NCBI RefSeq assembly: GCF_035582795.1
Contig: NC_134370.1
Coordinates: 40,039,501-40,103,500 of the forward strand
Source of the DNA: Mycteria americana
Taxonomy: Eukaryota > Chordata > Aves > Ciconiiformes > Ciconiidae
DNA length: 64,000 nt
Reading direction: 5' to 3'
Under the pieces are notes generated by a model. The model was not told the DNA's origin. It saw only the letters and a list, made by a program, of their open reading frames with translations, and did not search any database. Shown here in pieces: positions 26,114 to 39,200 of the stretch. Numbering within the stretch: position 1 is the first letter of the stretch; each line of letters begins with the position of its first letter. The position numbers and the translations under genes are program-made.

Positions 26114-28643
26114 TTTAAATGAGAAGACACAACTTGTAATAAGGCAAACACAGTCGTTTTGATTAGTTTGCCTTAATTAGAACTTGGTGCTGTTTTGCTG
26201 AAATTCTGCAACAGTTTATTCTTTATGTTTGTTTCTAATACTGTTATAAGCAGCAAATGTTTGCTTGATAATTAAAGGTCAGTGTCTTATAGAAGGAATG
26301 GAAATACATATAAACCACTATTTAAACAGTGTACCTACAGACAAACCATTAAATGGGCATGCATTTAATGGCACACATTTAATATTGTACTGACACTTAG
26401 ACAAGTATTTAGTAATAGTTCAAGGAAAGCCTTTCTCCTTAGTATTGACTGTAGAAGTCAATGACCACAGCCACACAGTGTTACCTGAAAAACATGCTGT
26501 TGAATGATAATCAGTTACATTTTCAGGTGCACTACAGCATGAGTAGCTATGCAGATTTTTGCATAATACATTTGAGAAGGGGAACTGTATGAAAGTATTC
26601 TAATTAACAAATGATGTACATAACAGAACACCCATCTCTGAGGTTCAAAAGAAAATAAAGTTGCCAAGGACTAAGAATTTTGGCAGTTCAGACTTAAGGC
26701 ATACGTAACACTTCCAAAAATCCTATATTTTCCCAGCCTTTGCCCTGACATGTCACAGTAATCAACCACATGCTCTCTTACAGGTTGTCACATGCCATTT
26801 TACCTGCTGATTGGCTAAATATGTGCTGCATTATAAAAGATGCAAAGTCTACATTTGACTGACAAACATAACGATTTTGTCAATATCAGTATCTTTTTAC
26901 TCATCAGAAGTTGTCTGTGGCCTTGCTAATACCTTTGCAATTATTCTAACTGGCATTGCTTATCCTGCTTTAAAACTGAAGTTTCTTGGCAATGTAATGA
27001 CAGTCACAATCAAGCCTGAGGAAAATGTGCATTTCAGATTGTTTTCACTTTTGAACTTGTCAGGTTTCAACATTGCCTTTTGGAAATGAGTATGTGAAGT
27101 GCACAGAGGTGAACCTTGGCTCCCCTACAGAAGACCCAGTGAGCATAAGAAATGACTGAACCGGGGATTCGTCTGTCTACTGCCTCAGTTGATATTATCA
27201 GCGTAGAAGGTTTTTGCCTTTTAGGTCTGTTTCAGGATTGGATGACAAACTGTTCTTGTAGCCTTCAGCTGCAGTATGTAACGCAGCTTTAACTGTCGGC
27301 TTATATTGGTTTTGTGAACAAAGTTTTACTAAGAGTTTGTCCTCTGTCTGCTATTGCTTGCTGCATGTGTGATTTGGAAAGGCTACTTTGCTCATATTAC
27401 CTACTCCAATTGCAGGCTGGTGGGCGGTAGGAATGTGTCTGTCCTGGCAAATCAAATCCTGCATCACCCATCAGCAAGTACCATCACTGTAGCTATGCTG
27501 TCATTACATTTAAAGCATAAAAAGTATTGATTGCATCACAAATTATTTGAGTCATCCTCAAGGTCAGTGACAGAGGAGTCATGATCAGTATTTGAAGAGG
27601 ATTGGAGATTTTTTTTACGTTTTAGTCTAGACTAACATTGGCATAAAGTCCTTATTCAGGAAAGCAGGGTTGGACTCCTCACTCCATTTACTTTTCAGTG
27701 GACTTGCGTGTCTGCAAAGAAATACAAGTGAAATTGTGAAAAACAGTGTGATGGAGGTTTGAATTAAAACTACTTTAGTTTTGTTATGTAGTAGCCCATG
27801 TAGTTTCCGAGGGAAAACTAATGCTGTTGGTGGATGTCGTTATGTTACAACTTTTCTTCAAATGACAGGCTTTAGTCCAGTCAGACCTATTTGGTATCAG
27901 CTTCCTTATGGAGAGTAAAAGAATGGATTTAGTTTCCAAAAAGCTAATTTCAAGTGTGGTGGAAAGTTTACGTGTATCTCTTCAGAAATATTTATTAAAA
28001 AAAAAACAAAAAAACCCAACACCACACACAGAACTAAACTGAAGCAACGTTGTTTTGGTGAACTGCTTTTATGCCCTATGTTCATTTTTGAAATTATGTC
28101 ATATTTTACGGCTATTTCTCTACATGCAGCTTCCAGCATATGCCACAGTCATACAAAAGCTGCTACTGATGACCTCCAGTCTAACAACATTGCAGTAGGA
28201 AATATCCTCATGCTATATTTCTTTGACAGAAACCAAAGTGAGGAAGGAGATCTCTGCTTCTGTATGGCCTCTGGCAGTTAAGTTGTTGACCATGTTATGC
28301 CTGAACTATAAACTGGATCAGATCTGAAAATTCACTGTTGATCCTTGGTATGGCAGAGTGAATCTGGAGGAAAGTCACGTGGAATCACTGAAGTTGGAGG
28401 GAATACCATTTTGGGGAATAGGATTTGGCAGTGACTCCAGACTATAGCTCCTGATTGCACTGAACATTTTTTCCAGGCTAGGGATTAATTTAACTCTGCA
28501 TGGCTTTATAATATCAAACTGCTGAATTGCTTGTAGCTATGTACTGTAATAATCCTGAATTGATCTCACTCTGAATGACTGTCATGCTGCTTTCCAATGG
28601 GTTAGGGATATGCCTCCCTCTCAAAGGAAAAAACAATAGCAGA

Positions 28644-28746
28644 ATAAATATATATGACTCTAAACATATAAAATATATATAATATATAAAAATAATTACA
28701 AGAATATATAAATATAATATTTATATATATTTTATATATATAAAAA
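28644..28746. repeat. AT-rich block with near-palindromes
   Basis: About 100 bases consist almost only of A and T in TATA-type steps. A 12-bp inverted repeat around a single base spans 28704-28728. It is probably a decayed AT microsatellite able to extrude a cruciform. Confidence 0.9.
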
Positions 28747-31700
28747 TTGTTGTTGGTTATAGCTGCTACCTTTACATTAATTGTGAAAAAATGAGGAAAT
28801 GGAATCAATCAGAAATTGTTGACCTGTTTTGATTTGCACATACCCCTCCGCACCTTCTCCCCAAACATTGCTTGCATTCCTCAGCTATCTTTTGCAAGTT
28901 TTATGAAGCCCTTGAAAACAGTCAGGTGAACCCCGGGGATTTGCAAACAGAATGTTGGAAACCACATCTGTGGGTCTGAGTAGAAAAACAGACTTCTTGT
29001 ACTCCATAAACCCGGTGGATTTTTGCTTCTGTCAGGGCTGCATTTGAACCAGAGCATTTCTTTAGACACTCCAAATCCTCCATCTGGTACCTTGTATTCA
29101 GGAGACACAGAGGAAAGGCAAAGTTTGATCTTCTATATTTAGCGGGCTTGATTCTGATTACGCATCTCTGTTGCTTCACTGACTTCAGTAGAGAGGGCTT
29201 CTCTGTATTTCTCTGATTTCAGAATTGCGCCTGAAATTGATAGTGGAATCACAAAAAGGAAAATACTGTTAGGAACTAACACTCAAGAAAAATGACACAG
29301 CCTGGTTTTGAAAATGGAACTAATTTATTCACCAGCTCCCTCAGCAGTGAAGCAGAAATGAGAGGAAAGGATGAGAAGTGATAACAGTGATGAAAGCTGT
29401 GGCATCCTTCTGTAGGCAGGCACTAGGGCTTCTTTTAAAAATGTGCAGTGAGGGTTGTGACACCAAGTCACCATCTTCTGAGAAATGTCTGGATTTCTAA
29501 AGCTAGGCTTAAGACTCAAGGAAAAAAAAATTAAGAAGTATGTATCTTCTGCCCTCTCCCTCAGTCTTGTCTTACATTCTGCTGCTCGGCATTGACTGTC
29601 AGCAGCAGAATGAAGTTTGGTGTCTGGGGATCCCTATTAAAATCACTGAGTTCAGCTCTCCAGCTGGAAACCAGCAAAATAACAATGCTGGTTGGGTGCT
29701 CTGAAAGTACTCACAAGGGCGGTCTTTCTGCTAGTGCTTGGTGTGCAGCAACCAAAGCCTGTTTCAGATCGAGGATCACCATTGTGATCACATTAGCTGA
29801 GCTCCTGTCTAGAAACTTGAGGAAAATTAACCACACTTTCTGATGGCAATGAGTTAATCTTCCACGCTTGCATGATTAAATTAGCTTGGCAAACAAGATT
29901 TATACTGAAGGGCAACAGTACGATTGTAATGTGGTAGACAGAGTAGCATGCGCTGATGCATTCCTTGGGTATAAAGCTTTCAGTGTTCTTTCATCTGCTG
30001 AAACGAGTGTTAGACCAGCTGGTTTCTTCCCCCTCTGCGCTAATACTTGACTCCAGCTTGGGATTGTTCAGCCTTGCTGGGCAGCATGGCCTGATTTAAG
30101 CTGTAGGTTTTTGTGTGGTGACCTGCTTTTTTTAGTGATACCTTGTTGCTCCCTGCCACCCGCTGCTCTAGCTAACTATACCAGCCTTGCTAACAGCTTT
30201 TCTTATTTCAGCTCTTAGCAAGAGGGCATGTAGCACTGAGAGCTAACACAGTCTCCTAGCATATCAGTGACCCTGTAACAGCTTCTCCCAGCTCATACCT
30301 TGGAGCAGGCACTTACGTAAAGCTCCCTCCTCAGATTCTAGGTTCTTTGCTTTTGTACCCTGATGCTGGAAGCTATTGGCTTTGATTAGAGTGAGCCTTC
30401 ACCCAGGCATATGTGGGTGATTTGTGATAATTTCATACATTATCATAAATGGCAAGCTCTTTTCTGGTCTATGACAATTGTGTCACTGTCTATAAGAAAT
30501 ATCTCTAGCATAGAAAAATAACTCATGAAAACAAACATGTTAATGCCTGCCAGTTTGTCCTTCTTATTTATCATTCCTCCTTTTCACTAGATGCTTGCAG
30601 AATGCTCCTCTATTTCTTGGTCCCCTGTCTTCTGAAACTCTTCGGGTTGAAAGGTGCTGAACATATTTTGCTTTATACACTAGGCTTATGCACACAACAT
30701 ATAAATGTATTTAAATAAGCAAAACTGTACCAGAATGGGGGGAAAGAGAGAGAAGTATAGATTATGTCAGATGTGGAAACCTGAGCAGTCCATATCAGGA
30801 GATCCTTTTAAGACCCTGGGCAGACTGGCAAACACCCTTGGCCATATCTTCTTTCTGTAAGCTGGGTATGACTGCAGCAGCAGCCAGCTCCTGCACGCTT
30901 TCTTTGTCCTTGATTGTATGTTCTTCACAGCATGACAATCAGGCTCAGAGTAGTCCAATCTATGGCTAGATCAATCTCCTGCTTCGAGAAGGGGTATGGG
31001 GATTTCTGCCAGGTTTAGAGCATTACTGTTCAGGGATCAGTGAGGATTCTCATGTTGCTGAAAGAAATCTTAACACTTCAGAAACCAGTGAAACTGCTAC
31101 TGCAAACTGCAGCAAGGCCATGATTACACATGTAAGTTTTAAAAAAATCTTTTGAGTTTCCTCAGTCTTTACAGTCATATCCCCAGAAATCTGTGTTTTA
31201 CCTTCTCCCAGGAACATGAAGAACAAAAGAGCATCTTTCCTCAGAAGCAAAGTTGGTAAAATGATAGAGCTTGTAAACAATACTTTCAATGAGGGAGATT
31301 CACCTTCCTTCAGTTTCACTGCTGGCGTTACTTCAAAATTAGTGGTGTAATTCTTTCTCTCCTGTTCCTGTTTCTGGAGAATCTATTTTGATGTCTTGCT
31401 GAATCTGTTTCCTGCTCCATTCTGCTTAGAGATTTTTTCATCTTGTTATGTGGATCCAGCAACTGTTGGGATACTCAGAAGTGTTAAACCCTTTCAATTC
31501 AAGTAGTAGGTTTTCCCCATCTCTGCTGATAGCTAACAGGGCTTCATTTTGCCAGGGTGATTCTCCTACTTGCATGTTTAATGTTTAAGCAGTAACTATG
31601 TTTGCATTTTCTCTTTGTACTGCCGTGACATTCAAAGATGCTGGTAAAGATCTAGCCTCATTGAGCCAGCACTCTACAAAGCCCAAGTAAAGGAGAAAAC

Positions 31701-32249
31701 GTGGTATGTATCCCAAAGAGCTTTAATTCTTATGGGATGATTAGACTTTTTTAAGGACTTTATATAAGCCATGCTATCAGAATGTAAGAAAGAAGTTGTC
31801 TAGTTTGACTGAAAAGAAGAAAAAAAGCCAATCTACCTGCCTATGGTTTAGGTCATGACTAGTGTGACCGGCGTCCTGCCTCGCTCCTCCTCTCCCGTTC
31901 AGCTTCAGCATTTTTGAGCAAATAATGGGAAAGTTTCCTGCAACCCCAGAGCACCACCTATAAACCCAGATACTGTTAACTAATAATATGGACAACTCCT
32001 GCATATGATTTAGACAATCAGTACACTGCAGAACTCCTCAGTTATACATGCCACGGATGTTTTTCACTGCTATTTCTTTTCTTTCTATAATAGCTCTAGC
32101 ATCTTGTTGAGTGCATAGCACAGGAAAAGTGATGAGCATTACTGTAAACTGGTTGTTAATAGGTGAAAGTGGGCTCTTACTAAAATATTCAAACACTATT
32201 TACTATATTCTGAGATTATAGTAATCCTCATAGATGTTTGCAGATTGCT

Positions 32250-32303
32250 AAATTATTAGGATACTAAGCAATTATGAAATTACTAGGATACTAAGCAATT
32301 ATG
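32250..32303. repeat. 27-bp tandem duplication
   Basis: Two adjacent 27-bp units (32250-32276 and 32277-32303), both containing AGGATACTAAGCAATTATG, differ at one position. Confidence 0.95.
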
Positions 32304-32406
32304 AAATGGAAGTGCTTCATGAATTTAATTTTCTGATATGCAAAGCACAAGGGAAAAATACTAGTATTAATACAGTAGCGTCTCCAGGATAATTTAACAA
32401 GATAAA

Positions 32407-32452
32407 TTTACTGTTAAATATTTTAAGTATTTACTGTTAAATATTTTAAGTA
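32407..32452. repeat. 23-bp perfect tandem duplication
   Basis: Two adjacent identical 23-bp units (32407-32429 and 32430-32452) begin TTTACTGTTAAATATT. The previous duplication is only about 100 bases away. Confidence 0.95.
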
Positions 32453-32800
32453 AGCTCTACAGGAGCAAAGACTCACTTGTGCAGCAGCCCACTTGCAATT
32501 TCAGCACCCATATCACTAAGAACTCCGTGGCCCTCAGTGAAAAGTTTCATTTGTAAAAGGATCTTTGAATCCTCCCCACCACCACCGTTTTCATCATTCA
32601 ACAACTGCCTTCTCAGCAAGACACCATTTTCCTTCTCGGCCTCATCTCACTCATTCAATACCCACATATAACAAGCCAGGCAGGTTTTCTACAGACAGAC
32701 AACAGTGTCATTTGAAGTAGACTTCTCTCAAAGCAGAATCTCTTCTGTGCCTTTGTAGACAGGGTCTTAGAAAGCCAAAGATCTGATTTGGGAAAAAAAA

Positions 32801-32844
32801 GTGTGTGTGTATATGTGTGTGTGTGTGTATATATATGTATATAC
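32801..32844. repeat. GT/TA compound microsatellite
   Basis: Alternating GT runs interrupted by TATA runs, preceded by A8. Confidence 0.95.
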
Positions 32845-33671
32845 GCATGTAGCTATCTTTTTCAGATTGTGCCATTAAATCTTACATAAAAATGAGCACC
32901 TATACTACCTTCTTAATTGGACTTTATATAGTTAATAGAAAAAGTATAGAGGCCAGTGTCCATACGTGTTACATCAAAGAATGAGATAAAATGTATGTAC
33001 TTACCAGATACTGGTATGTCAAGGCCTGCAACGTGTGTACTGAGTAAAGACAACCTATCACTTAGAAGAGCATGAGTCCCTACTAATAACAATGACAATT
33101 GTGGGTAGATGTTTGCCTTTTTGTATAGTCTCCAATTCTTTGGTTTGTGAACATGCTGAAGGGATGACCTGTTTACAGGAGTTCCCAATCAGAAGACATG
33201 CCAAAAGTGCGTGAAGGTGAATCTGGCCTTTTAGAGAGAAGATTGTGGTATGAATGCTCTGCCCTAACTTAAAGACCCTCCCATTGCTATGGGTCTTAGT
33301 AAATGGACCTACTTAGAGTGTTTGAGGGATCATGTCAGTGCTATGATTCCAGGATATTACTAATGGCAGCTGAAACTGTAATATTTTTCTTACCTATTTT
33401 GTTTCCTTCCCTCAAGATTTACGTTTTCATTTGCTTTCATGCAGAAAATAAATTCCATGAAAGGGAAACTCTTAATAAATAACCTGTAGTAAAGAGTATG
33501 GTGTAACTGGCATAACTCCTTCAGTTTTAGAAGCATGAAGATTGCATCACTGGAGATGCTGCTGGATAAATAAAATACAAACCAAGTTCAGGAAATTAAA
33601 TTCATTATAAAGATAATGGAAAATTCTCATTTTCCTTGCTGCTGTAGTCATGCACACTTTAATTGTTGCGT

Positions 33672-33740
33672 GGAACAGTCAATAACTTGGAACAGTCAAT
33701 AACTTGTAAAGAACAGTCAATAACTTTTTCAAGTTATTGA
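33672..33740. repeat. Tripled 17-mer ending in a hairpin
   Basis: GGAACAGTCAATAACTT occurs at 33672-33688 and 33689-33705. A 16-base copy lacking the first G lies at 33711-33726. The last 10 bases of that third copy (TCAATAACTT) are followed, after the 4-base loop TTTC, by their exact reverse complement at 33731-33740. Confidence 0.95.
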
Positions 33741-36022
33741 AAAGACACTCCTCAGTTTTCTAGGGATACGTGGCGGTCTGTTTTACTACTAGCCTGGATT
33801 TAGTGAGTTAATACCTGAGCTTGTGTGATTCAGAGAGTGTCTGCTCTGAAGAGATCACTTACAGGTACCATTACCATTGACCTGTCCTGTATGCTGAAGA
33901 GTCATACATAACCCTTCTCAAGCACCTTTGGTTACATCAAAAAAATCCTGTGACTTAACTCCACTGAATTGAATGGAGTATTCTAGCTGTATTTCAGCCT
34001 GGACCATTACATAGTTTACTTTTTTTGGTAGTATCTACATTATGTTCATCTTTATTTAACATGGGTAAACATAGTTGAAATATTTGTAGCAGGAGGAGGA
34101 GGAGGCAGCTGTGCACTTCAATACTGGAGATGCCAGACTTTGGTATAACAGAACAAGTAGCTAGGAACAGATAATTTTGCCCAACTTCATTTATTAATCA
34201 GTTTGATTATTTAACTTTCTCCAGTTTTGCATATTAGACATAATCAGATTCACTTAATAGGGTGATAGATCTGTGTGTTAAATTATACAAAGCAACGTTA
34301 TTCATAGGTCCTTTTAATTTCCCCATATAGACTAATCTTACTAATATTTATCTTCTAATCTTCTCACAAATTCAGAGTGGGTAATCTCTGTCTAAATGAA
34401 GCTACTGTTCATACAGAGCTCTCTCTGTTTTCTCTAAAGAAAACAAAGAAAATGTAGTAGCACTTAACATCACAAAAAGCTTAAAGCAGAAAAAATGTAA
34501 TTAAGTGTGAAGTATCATTAAGGATGCCAGTGTCCAAAATGTTTGTGTTGTCAAAACAACTGGCAGGAGGGATGATAGCATACTGAAGGTTAAGCCTTGA
34601 GGTTCAGAAACACCTTACGATGTTGGGTCTCGGCCCCTGCAGTTATGTTTAGCTATAGAAACCATCTTGTTAAGATGATTAAGAAGTAATGCACTTGGAT
34701 GATATTCAATTTCCTGCCAAGGTCCCAAATGACCTAACATCTGCCTCCTTTCACCCATTGGTTCTATTCAATGGTAGCAGAGGGGTGGGGGAAAACACCA
34801 AACAGGTATCTTGAAAAGTGCAGGATATGACCTAAGGGATGAGTGTACCTTCTTCCAGTTCTGTGAGTTGGGTTTGGTTCTTGAAACATGAGAACTGTAG
34901 AGCCAATCTGGAATATGTTCACTGATAAACACAGTGTACTACTTGGATGTTTCTAAGTGGATACTTAAAGGACTTTATTTATTACTTATGCAATCTTCAG
35001 TCCCTGTCAATGGTAACAAATGTTTTGTGAAGCATTTAGGCACGTGCACAAGTCTGTCCCTACTCAGTAAAGCACTTCAGTGTGCTCTTAAGCCACTTGA
35101 TTTCAGCTGTTGGTTTTATCAGCAGGAGGTTTTTCAAAGGCAAGAGGCTGTCCTTATCTCACAAATGGGCTAAGCTGCCTTATGGCAAAATAGTCCTCAA
35201 AACCTCTTTGTAATACAAAATGTTAATTTTCTTCTTCCTCCCCTGCTGCAATAGTCGATGACCTTAGAACCATTCCTTTCTTACCTGTGCATTTGGGAAA
35301 TACTGCCCTGAAGAATTAGAAATCATTAGAAATTTATTGTTCTTCTGCTGTTTATTCCCTCGAACTAGCACTGAAAATCCTCTGTATTTTCCCCAGATGG
35401 AGGCATTTGCAGGTTGATGCATCCATGCCAGTCATTACCTCTGTAAATTTTCACATTTCTACATCAGCTTGGTTAGGACAGTTCTTCTGGATGTGCACAA
35501 ACGAAGCAAGGAAGATCAAACAGTTTTTAAAGCACAAAGAAGTGCCTCATATTGCTTCCTAAGATTTTGTCCAGAAAGACACCACATTGAGTGAGATTGC
35601 AAATTCTTGTATCTAGGCAGAAACATTTTTACTTTTATCCCCTTTTTGCCCTGAATAGCTAGGCAACTCTTGGGGGTGAAGATGAAGTATGCCATATCCA
35701 GGTTTCCCTGCTGACTGCTTTAGATTGAGGATGATGCCACACATTTTTGACATTCAGGCATCATTAGAGTCATCTTTTCTGATGTCCTTTATAGCCCTGG
35801 CTAAAGTGCCTCACTTGGTAATGCTGAACTAAATTATCTCTAAAAATACCCATTCGTGATGTAGAAACTAGAAAGCACAATACATCCCTCTGTAAGCTGT
35901 GCAAGTGTCTGCTCTCATAGCATAAAAATGTGTGATCCCAAGTCATTTCATCTAGTTTTGGATCTCATAATGAATTTTTCTGCTGGATTAAAGCATAATG
36001 ACCAGGGAGGGATAACAAGCAA

Positions 36023-36262
36023 AATTAAGGATGTGGAAAAACTTTTTTATGAAAGAATGAAAAGATTGATACTGTTCACTATGGAGAAGCAGTAAATAAG
36101 AACAGATATGAAAAGGTCTCTATCATTTGTTATTGTGAAGCCAAGAGGGGGCCCTTGCATTTGCTCCTTCTCCCATGACAACAGGAGGCAGAGATATTCA
36201 TTTGAATGAGAGATCTACCGTCTATTTGAAAGGAAATTACTTATTTTTCCCCAGCACATACT
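36023..36262 (+). mobile_element. Ancient CR1 LINE fragment (ORF2 C-terminal region)
   Basis: The frame starting near 36025 reads KIKDVEKLFYERMKRLILFT, followed shortly by MEKQ. It aligns with the conserved '[22 protein letters not shown]' region of the young CR1 in this window. Further right, ACAACAGGAGGCAGAGATAT and GAAAGGAAATTACTTATTTT resemble the degraded 'R..KLR..RF.LDIRK.FF' block. Both ends fade into unrecognisable sequence. It carries stops and frameshifts, with no sign of function. Confidence 0.55.
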
Positions 36263-39200
36263 TTTAGCTGTTTCAAGATTTCACTGAAACTAAGAGATTA
36301 GTGAGATTTTTTTAAAGTTTGCTTATTCATAAAGAGAGACAGAATATCCCATTATATATCCAGTGTGACAACACTACAAATAAAAAGCAAAGCCTAAAAA
36401 GCTCAAAATATTGGAAGAACCTTAGTGTTTCAGTGCCTTGGTTCGTAAGCAAAACTCTTGCATTGTCAGACATTTGCTCCACATAATATAAAATGTTGAG
36501 AGGAGTCAGAGGGATCAAAACATAGAAGACTTTATGAAAATATCATGTCTGGATAATGTTCTGCTTGTATTACCTTCATAAATATTTAAGTAGTTTATGT
36601 GAGCATCAACTGTATATAATATATTATACTGTGTATAATATATAAAACAATAAAGAAAGTTTCATATAATCTTTGGACTGCATGCCTGAAAACTTTTTAA
36701 TAGAAGAGTTTAAGAAGGGAGATTTTATTGTGTGGTTTATTGTTTGGCTGCCGTGAGGAAACCCTTTGAGGTTCCTCTGAAGCTCCTGGTGCTGGCCATT
36801 CAGCCACGGCATCCTGTTTCAGATGGGCTGATGAACTTTGGTAAAGCAACTAACATGTTCTGACATCCTTTGGCCTGTCTTTCTTAAATGTCATATTTTT
36901 TAGGTTGAATAATTTATCTCTTTGTGTTGTATTATGAATGTGAAAGGCTTTTTTCTTTGTGAGCTGAAAAATGAAAGTTACTTGAAACTAGGCATAAATT
37001 GTGTCTCCTGGCATGCATATAAGTAGGTATTTAGTTGAGACGCCAATAGTTTTAATGTTTAATTTACACAGTGCTTGAGGTTTAGCATATTTCTCCCAGA
37101 GAACTAGTCTGATGTTTTCATTTTCTGCTGTCTTTCTATCTTAGCAGTAGAGATGATGTTCTGTTCTTAGCAGCAGAATAGAACTGAAGTTCTTAGCATG
37201 CTTTGGTTATTTACAGATAACACAGGTAATCCAGAAACTTGTCCAAAAAACCAAACCAAAACAAAACAACCAAGCATCTAAGTGGACTGTAAATGAGAAG
37301 TGTATCTAGTATGCTTAGGAAGGTGGCTCCAAAAAATGACAATCCACTTAAAAAACCCAACCACCAAAAAAAAGAGCTCACTAGAAACTACTTGTAGAAA
37401 AGGCTTGACAGGTCTGAAAAGGCTTGCAGCAGACGTGTCAGCAGGTGTTTTATCCTACATCATGTTTTGCAAGGAGGACTACAAGTACTTCCTGATTACT
37501 TAATTGTCCAGCTGGGCGCTGGTATTTTGGTTATACTGTTAAGATACTTGCTCCAATAGGATAGCTGCACTCATTTGGTGTTAGTTAATTTAGCAGTCAT
37601 CTTCCTGACTACAACCCTGTAACATAGAGGGCTTAGTATGCAGTAATTGAATCCACTGCCTCTAGGTGCTTCAGCTTTGCAGTTTGTTTGGTTTTCCCAT
37701 CTAATATTGTGCTGCATTCCTAAAAGTATCAGGAGGTGAGATGGTAGAGGGAATAGGAGCTGGGGAGACTGATGGAGAAGCTTGAAAAGAAGGGAAGCAC
37801 AAGAAGTTATGCATTGTCCTCCACCCTCCCCAAAACCCTCCTCCCAATTTAATGAGGTTTTCAAGTGAACCCTTTGCAGTGATGCAGCAGCCGGCCCTGC
37901 CGCATGATCCCGGGGCTGTTCCCTGTGAGGCAGTGTGCCCATAAGCAGGTAATTTATTTCAATAAGGGGAATTAGGAGGAGAAACCAGGCAGGACTGTGA
38001 GCAACTAACTTGTTTCAACAGGCAGCAGTACCCATGGTCACAGGCATTGGCTGTGGTGCTGGCCCTGGCCTACAGCTTCAGGAACATTTCTCAGAGTCTG
38101 TCCCTTATTGGTTTTGTTGAAAGTATAAGAGGGGTATTTCTAGAAAATGTTTTCTACCCATTGGTGAACTTCATAAAATTTTCACATTGTAGGCTTCAGT
38201 GGCAGTATAGAAGATATAATTGAAAAAATTTGAATGTTTTGAGTAGGCTTTCTTTTTTTCTGAAAGGCAACTGAAAGAGCCAAAGAGTAGAATTTTATGA
38301 ATGTCTGACCCTACATTATTTTTTCTGTTTGAAGTGGGAAATCGATATTTTTTTTTGTTTTGTTATTGTCATGTTCTTTAAAACTTAACATATTTTGCAT
38401 TCTCTGAGCTGAAATTCAGTCTGTACCAAAAGTTGAATCAGGTAACTGAGTTCTAGTGGTTCTATAAAATGATGTTGTTACATTTAGTGGGTTCCTTTTT
38501 ATATGTATAGATTTGTCACTGAAGGCTTTTAATTAGAAAGTGTAACTGGAGTTTTCAAACACAGAACACATCTCTGTAACTAACACATGTATCTTTTGAA
38601 ACTTCTTATAAAATAAACTGTAAAAGTTGAATCAAAATGAAAGTTGCAAAAGCTGCATTATCTTGTACAAATAAGTGTAAGCCAATATCCATTAATGTTA
38701 TGGCTTCTCCTTGGGTGACAGAAAATAAATTTTCTTTAAAAGACCCTAAACATTTCAATTATTAAAATAAGCAACTTAAAACTTCAGCAGGTATGTTCTA
38801 ATCATCATGCATATGATGAAACTCCAGCAAGAAATAGGAAGATTGCAATAGAATAAAGTCATAATTTACTAATAATTACTTTTGTCTCAGGGGTGAGGGT
38901 TTTTCTCTACAGCCTGCTGTACTGAGTGCTTTAATTCAATCAGTATCTTCACTTAGGCTTTGTTTAGGTAGGAAGCAGGTAAACCAAGAGTCCTAACTCA
39001 GTTTCTGGTTGTAGTAAGACTATAACCCTTTGGTTAAGGAAGACATAAGAGACATACTGAATTGTTACCAAGAGTTTTCAGCAGCATTAAAAACAATCAC
39101 ACGTGATGTGAATCTCATGAGAGAGGGTTTTTCTCAAAAGGTGGCATACATGTATCATAGGGGAGAGCACTAGAGCAGCATGGTTATTGCAGGGGTACAA

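Larger units (their letters stand above)
26114..36022. other. Unannotated noncoding stretch with simple repeats
   Basis: No gene was recognised. Separate entries cover the AT-rich palindromic block (28644-28746), two short tandem duplications (32250-32303, 32407-32452), a GT/TA microsatellite (32801-32844) and a tripled 17-mer with hairpin (33672-33740). The rest is ordinary AT-rich sequence with stop-rich frames. Confidence 0.5.

Noticed and set aside
37571..37942. 123-codon minus-strand open frame
   Set aside because: Low-complexity composition with no recognisable domain and no gene context.
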